Source: Gammaproteobacteria bacterium (GTDB lineage: Bacteria > Pseudomonadota > Gammaproteobacteria > Steroidobacterales > Steroidobacteraceae). From it: a DNA stretch of 6,442 bases. The notes under the pieces are model-generated. The model searched no databases. It saw only the letters and a program-made list of their open reading frames with translations, and was not told the DNA's origin. The stretch is from assembly GCA_003156695.1 (NCBI GenBank), contig PMHN01000047.1, positions 1 to 6,442 on the forward strand, given 5' to 3'. The position numbers were made by a program, and so were the translations under genes. Each line of letters begins with the position of its first letter. Positions within the stretch are counted from its first letter, which is position 1. Shown piece by piece: positions 5,534-6,442 of the stretch.

Positions 5534-5878
5534 ATGGGCTTATTGGATGGCTTGATAGGTGGCGCAGTCGGCGCCGAAATGGTGACGGTGGTGAGTTCCC
5601 TCATTCAGCAGCATGGCGGCGTGCAGGGTGTGGTCTCACAGCTGGAGAGCCAGGGACTCGGCGGAGTCGCCAAGTCGTGGATCTCAAATGGACCTAATCA
5701 GCCCATTTCACCCGCGCAAGTGAACCAGGCATTCGGCAGCGGCATGATCAGCCAGCTGGCGGCGAAGGCGGGCGTGAACCCGCAGGATCTGGCGACCAAG
5801 CTGTCGCAGATGCTGCCCACGGCGATCGACAAGCTGACGCCCGCCGGAACGATTCCGACTCCGACCAAGCCCGCCTGA
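5534..5878 (+). CDS. yidB: YidB/DUF937 family protein
   Basis: This 114-residue protein matches E. coli YidB in layout: MGLLDGLIGG at the start (E. coli MGLFDEVVG), then a predicted helical bundle with QQHGGVQGVV (about 24-33), LESQGLGGVAKSWISNGPN, ISPAQVNQAFG, LAAKAGVNPQDLATKLSQMLP and AIDKLTPAG. The family is widespread in proteobacteria, cytoplasmic by appearance (no signal peptide or membrane segment), and has no established biochemical function. The start at 5534 is preferred over an in-frame TTG 66 nt upstream because GGAGAA (5524-5529) sits just before it and homologues begin with MGL. It is shorter at the C-terminus than E. coli YidB (about 130 residues) and ends in a Pro/Thr tail. 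It faces the phaB-like gene across a strong hairpin. Confidence 0.85.
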   Translation: MGLLDGLIGGAVGAEMVTVVSSLIQQHGGVQGVVSQLESQGLGGVAKSWISNGPNQPISPAQVNQAFGSGMISQLAAKAGVNPQDLATKLSQMLPTAIDKLTPAGTIPTPTKPA

Positions 5879-5894
5879 GGCGGCAACGGCGCAT

Positions 5895-5931
5895 GCCTTT
5901 AGTGCAGGCGATACGCGCCTGCACTAAAGGC
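5895..5931. terminator. 16-bp perfect inverted repeat between convergent genes (bidirectional terminator candidate)
   Basis: GCCTTTAGTGCAGGCG (5895-5910) is exactly complementary to 5916-5931 around the loop ATACG. It lies 16 nt after the yidB-like stop and 16 nt before the stop of the phaB-like gene, the classic place for a shared terminator. No T-tract follows on either strand, so it may act as a transcript-end protecting hairpin, or be a dispersed repeat, instead. Confidence 0.6.
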
Positions 5932-5947
5932 CACTCTGCTGCCAGCC

Positions 5948-6442
5948 CTATTGCATGTGCTGGCCACCATTGATGGCGATGTTGGCGCCAGTCACGAATG
6001 CGGCCTCTTCGCTGGCGAGGTAGGCCACGAGTCCCGCCACCTCTTCGGGTTTACCGAGCCGTCCCATGGGAATCTGCGGAATGATCTTGGTGTCGAGCAC
6101 CTCGCGGGGAATGGCCATGACCATCTTGGTGCCGATGTAGCCCGGGGAGATGGTATTGACCGTGACCCCCTTGCGCGCCACCTCGAGCGACAGCGCCTTG
6201 CTGAAGCCGTGCATGCCGGCCTTCGCGGCCGAGTAGTTGGTCTGGCCGAAGGCGCCCTTCTGGCCGTTGACCGATGAGATGTTGATGATCCGGCCCCAGC
6301 CGCGCTCCACCATGCCGTCGCACACCTGCTTGGTCATGTTGAAGCACGAATCCAGGTTGGTATGCATCACCGCGTCCCAGTTGATCCGGTCCATCTTGCG
6401 GAAAGTCATATCGCGGGTGACGCCGGCGTTGTTGACCAGCAC
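5948..6442 (-). CDS. phaB: Acetoacetyl-CoA reductase (PhaB-type SDR), N-terminus cut by window edge
   Basis: The 164 residues present are the C-terminal two thirds of a classical short-chain dehydrogenase. It begins at VLVNNAGVTRD; the first codon in the window is GTG for an internal Val, not a start, and about 83 residues including the NADPH-binding glycine motif lie beyond the edge. INISSVNGQKG carries the catalytic Ser, and GQTNYSAAKAG the Tyr and Lys (fragment residues 57, 70 and 74, at the spacing of Ser140/Tyr153/Lys157 in Cupriavidus PhaB). VNGQKG.FGQTNYS.AKAG and the end ...INGGQHM are typical of PhaB, which reduces acetoacetyl-CoA to (R)-3-hydroxybutyryl-CoA for polyhydroxybutyrate. 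FabG is the alternative, but these motifs favour PhaB. A link to the carnitine genes (acetoacetate is a carnitine breakdown product) is speculative. Confidence 0.9.
   Translation of the reverse strand: MLVNNAGVTRDMTFRKMDRINWDAVMHTNLDSCFNMTKQVCDGMVERGWGRIINISSVNGQKGAFGQTNYSAAKAGMHGFSKALSLEVARKGVTVNTISPGYIGTKMVMAIPREVLDTKIIPQIPMGRLGKPEEVAGLVAYLASEEAAFVTGANIAINGGQHMQ

Noticed and set aside
1..6442. CRISPR array, tRNA, transposase, toxin-antitoxin or phage-defence system
   Set aside because: No spaced direct repeats, cloverleaf sequences, transposase motifs or defence-protein signatures were seen; every substantial coding region is metabolic, regulatory or a known uncharacterised family.

Overview
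The window is GC-rich (apart from one AT-rich island near 4722-4751) and densely coded, with bacterial operon structure and Shine-Dalgarno sites. A YidB homologue, a PhaB-type acetoacetyl-CoA reductase and a CaiD-like crotonase together point to a proteobacterium, perhaps a gamma- or betaproteobacterium. I cannot name the genus from sequence alone.

Positions 1-4679 hold most of what looks like an aerobic gamma-butyrobetaine/L-carnitine degradation cluster, built as two converging operons. On the + strand, the 3' end of an ATP-grasp (NDP-forming) acyl-CoA ligase (1-576) is followed 2 nt later by a crotonase very close to CaiD, the carnitinyl-CoA dehydratase (579-1355). On the - strand, read from 4679 down to 1399, come three genes: an L-carnitine 3-dehydrogenase fused to a hotdog thioesterase, a TetR/BetI-like regulator, and an acyl-CoA dehydrogenase. 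Both junctions have exactly 10-nt gaps, with the Shine-Dalgarno site touching the preceding stop codon. The two operons meet tail to tail across 43 nt.

The inferred pathway runs as follows: the trimethylammonium acid is activated to its CoA ester (ligase), desaturated (acyl-CoA dehydrogenase), hydrated to carnitinyl-CoA (CaiD-like), hydrolysed to carnitine (possibly by the thioesterase domain), and oxidised to 3-dehydrocarnitine (dehydrogenase domain). A BKACE/DUF849 cleavage enzyme would then make betainyl-CoA, which the thioesterase domain would hydrolyse to glycine betaine. The BKACE gene is not in the window. The substrate is inferred from family and context, not proved.

Positions 4680-4902 are a divergent intergenic region with an AT-rich island and a 14-bp perfect palindrome, the likely control region. 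To its right are a secreted two-domain protein with a DUF3761-like N-terminal module (4903-5376), a YidB/DUF937 protein (5534-5878), a 16-bp perfect hairpin between convergent genes (5895-5931), and the 3' part of a phaB-like gene on the - strand (5948-6442), cut by the window edge. These genes show no clear functional tie to the carnitine cluster. I found no tRNA, rRNA, CRISPR array, insertion sequence or phage gene. The most useful observations are the fused dehydrogenase-thioesterase, the Asp at the usual catalytic Glu position of the acyl-CoA dehydrogenase, and the undescribed DNA elements in the divergent intergenic region.
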